DNA from: Burkholderiaceae bacterium
GTDB taxonomy: Bacteria > Pseudomonadota > Gammaproteobacteria > Burkholderiales > Burkholderiaceae_E
Assembly: GCA_023258775.1 (NCBI GenBank)
Contig: JALQWJ010000099.1
Span: 280 to 6,040 of the forward strand
Length of the DNA stretch: 5,761 nt
Direction of reading: 5' to 3'
The position numbers were made by a program, and so were the translations under genes. Below, piece after piece: positions 4,730-5,761 of this stretch; within the stretch, counting starts at the first letter, position 1, and each line of letters begins with the position of its first letter. The notes below the pieces were generated by a model. It saw nothing but the letters and a program-made list of their open reading frames with translations, did not search any database and had not been told where the DNA came from.

Positions 4730-5761
4730 AGCCTCCCGAGCCCCTCGTTGTATCTGCAAGCAGGCGCCTCGAGCCGCTCTGGGAGACGCCGGCTGCCCTT
4801 TCGGTCCTCGGTGGTGAGCAACTGGACGGTGCAGGCCCTCGGATTCAGGCTGCCGAAGCCTTGCAAAGACTTCCTGGCGTGCTCGCTGCGGATCGGGGAA
4901 ATTATGCCCAAGACCCACAACTTTCTGTGCGAGGCTTTGGTGCACGGGCTGCGTTCGGTGTCCGGGGTATCAAACTAATCAGTGACGGTATTCCGGCTTC
5001 TATTCCAGACGGTCAGGGCCAGGCTTCTAGCGTCGCGCTTGGTGCCGCCGATCGTATCGAGGTTTTGCGTGGCCCGATGGCAGTACTGTACGGAAATGCA
5101 TCGGGTGGGCTAATTCAGAGTTTCGCCCGCTCACCTGAACAAGGCTTGCACTTTCAGGCTCAGGCTTATGCAGGTTCACTCGGTCTCAAGCGAAGTCTGA
5201 TTCAAGCCGAGTTTCAACAAGGCTCAAGCGATTTACTCCTCGATTACAGCGACTTCTCAATCGATGGTTATCGACGCAACAGCGCGGCCTCGCGCCAGCA
5301 ACTTCAGGCGAACTACAGCTATAAGTGGGGGGAGGCAACCAAGCTGCGTCTCGTTGCTCAACGATGGGAGCAGCCATTCGCCCAGGATCCCGCTGGCCTA
5401 AACCTTGAGCAACTTCGTCAGGATCCGCGCCAGGCGGGTACAAACACGATAGAGCGTCGCGCTCGCAAAGAAACAGCGCAAGAACAACTCGGTCTTTCCT
5501 TAGAGCATCGCTTCTTCAATAATTTTGACCTTAGTCTTTATGGTTTTGGGGGCACTCGGGATAATTTGCAGTATTTAGCTTCTAATAACTGGATCGGTCT
5601 TGATCGAGCTTATGGAGGCTTGGGTATAAGACTAGGGCAGCGTCTATCTTTCGACTCCGTGCCTTTGCAATGGAGTTTGTCGTTGGAGCATGAGCGCTCG
5701 AGCGAACGCAGACAGGCGGGTGCTGCTTTAATAGGGGAAAAATTTGGTGATCTAACGCGCA
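4666..5761 (+). CDS. TonB-dependent outer-membrane receptor, YncD/PqqU-like, 3' end outside window
   Basis: The frame is open from ATG 4666 to the right edge (365 codons visible of about 700 expected). A signal peptide covers residues 1-20 (MRVVLFLLALHAG..., likely cleavage VGA|VE). A TonB box LVVSA lies at 27-31. The plug domain (about 38-155) has QLSVRGFGARAAFGVRG (85-101), DGIPASIPDGQGQ (107-119), RIEVLRGPMAVLYGN (130-144) and SGG (146-148), after which beta-barrel strands begin. The plug wording (NYAQDPQLSVRGFG, DGIPA, PDGQGQ, LYGNASGG) and a later DPAGL segment match my memory of E. coli YncD, now PqqU, which imports pyrroloquinoline quinone; substrate here is inferred only. The start gives a clean signal peptide; AGG at 4654-4656 is a weak ribosome site, and GTG 4672 is an alternative. 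It overlaps the USP-like gene by 64 nt. No disruption is seen in the visible part. Confidence 0.9.
   Translation, partial: MRVVLFLLALHAGVCGAVGAVEPPEPLVVSASRRLEPLWETPAALSVLGGEQLDGAGPRIQAAEALQRLPGVLAADRGNYAQDPQLSVRGFGARAAFGVRGIKLISDGIPASIPDGQGQASSVALGAADRIEVLRGPMAVLYGNASGGLIQSFARSPEQGLHFQAQAYAGSLGLKRSLIQAEFQQGSSDLLLDYSDFSIDGYRRNSAASRQQLQANYSYKWGEATKLRLVAQRWEQPFAQDPAGLNLEQLRQDPRQAGTNTIERRARKETAQEQLGLSLEHRFFNNFDLSLYGFGGTRDNLQYLASNNWIGLDRAYGGLGIRLGQRLSFDSVPLQWSLSLEHERSSERRQAGAALIGEKFGDLTR

Noticed and set aside
4594..4945. Two antisense open frames across the USP-like/receptor junction
   Set aside because: Arg/Pro/Ala-rich composition typical of reverse-strand shadows, over regions with clear + strand domains.
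4748..4978. Same-strand 76-codon frame inside the receptor gene
   Set aside because: It overlaps the TonB box and plug coding sequence in another frame and has no ribosome site or domain.

Overview
The window reads as a compact stretch of a proteobacterial chromosome, most likely gammaproteobacterial. This is an inference from family content (TctE/QseC-type kinase, YjbE-type TerC protein, YncD/PqqU-type TonB receptor), from mixed codon use of roughly balanced GC, and from AAGGAG-like ribosome binding sites. No 16S or other taxonomic marker is present. All seven genes lie on the + strand and there is no gene-free stretch longer than about 120 bases. I see no tRNA, rRNA, CRISPR array, insertion sequence or phage gene.

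Region 1 (1-697) is a phosphorelay remnant. It holds the C-terminal end of a protein with a histidine-phosphotransfer (HPt) domain, cut by the window edge, followed with an 11-nt overlap by a stand-alone receiver-domain protein. The pair probably passes phosphate between HPt histidine and receiver aspartate. The HPt coding sequence contains a perfect 11-bp inverted repeat at 22-50.

Region 2 (783-3315) looks like a three-gene operon: a small lipoprotein with an internally repeated PVT(R/K)PIY motif, an OmpR/PhoB-type response regulator six bases later, and a TctE/QseC-type membrane sensor kinase that starts at TTG inside the regulator's last codons. The lipoprotein could be an envelope partner of the kinase, but only gene order supports this. 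The kinase has an unusual G1 ATP-lid motif (DSAPEI instead of DxGxG).

Region 3 (3316-5761) opens with a 117-bp intergenic region carrying TGTTCAT direct repeats phased by 11 bp, a spacing typical of OmpR-family regulator sites. The regulator encoded just upstream is therefore a natural candidate to control what follows. Three overlapping genes come next: a TerC/YjbE-family membrane protein (probable metal, likely Mn, exporter), a degenerate universal-stress-protein-like protein whose start overlaps the terC-like gene by 38 nt, and a TonB-dependent receptor resembling E. coli YncD/PqqU whose start overlaps the stress-protein gene by 64 nt. The receptor is cut by the right edge.

The best candidate for something undescribed is the whole unit: an envelope lipoprotein plus two-component system facing, across a phased-repeat control region, a metal exporter, a USP-like protein and an outer-membrane cofactor receptor in overlapping reading frames. 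The regulatory and functional links are inferred, not shown.
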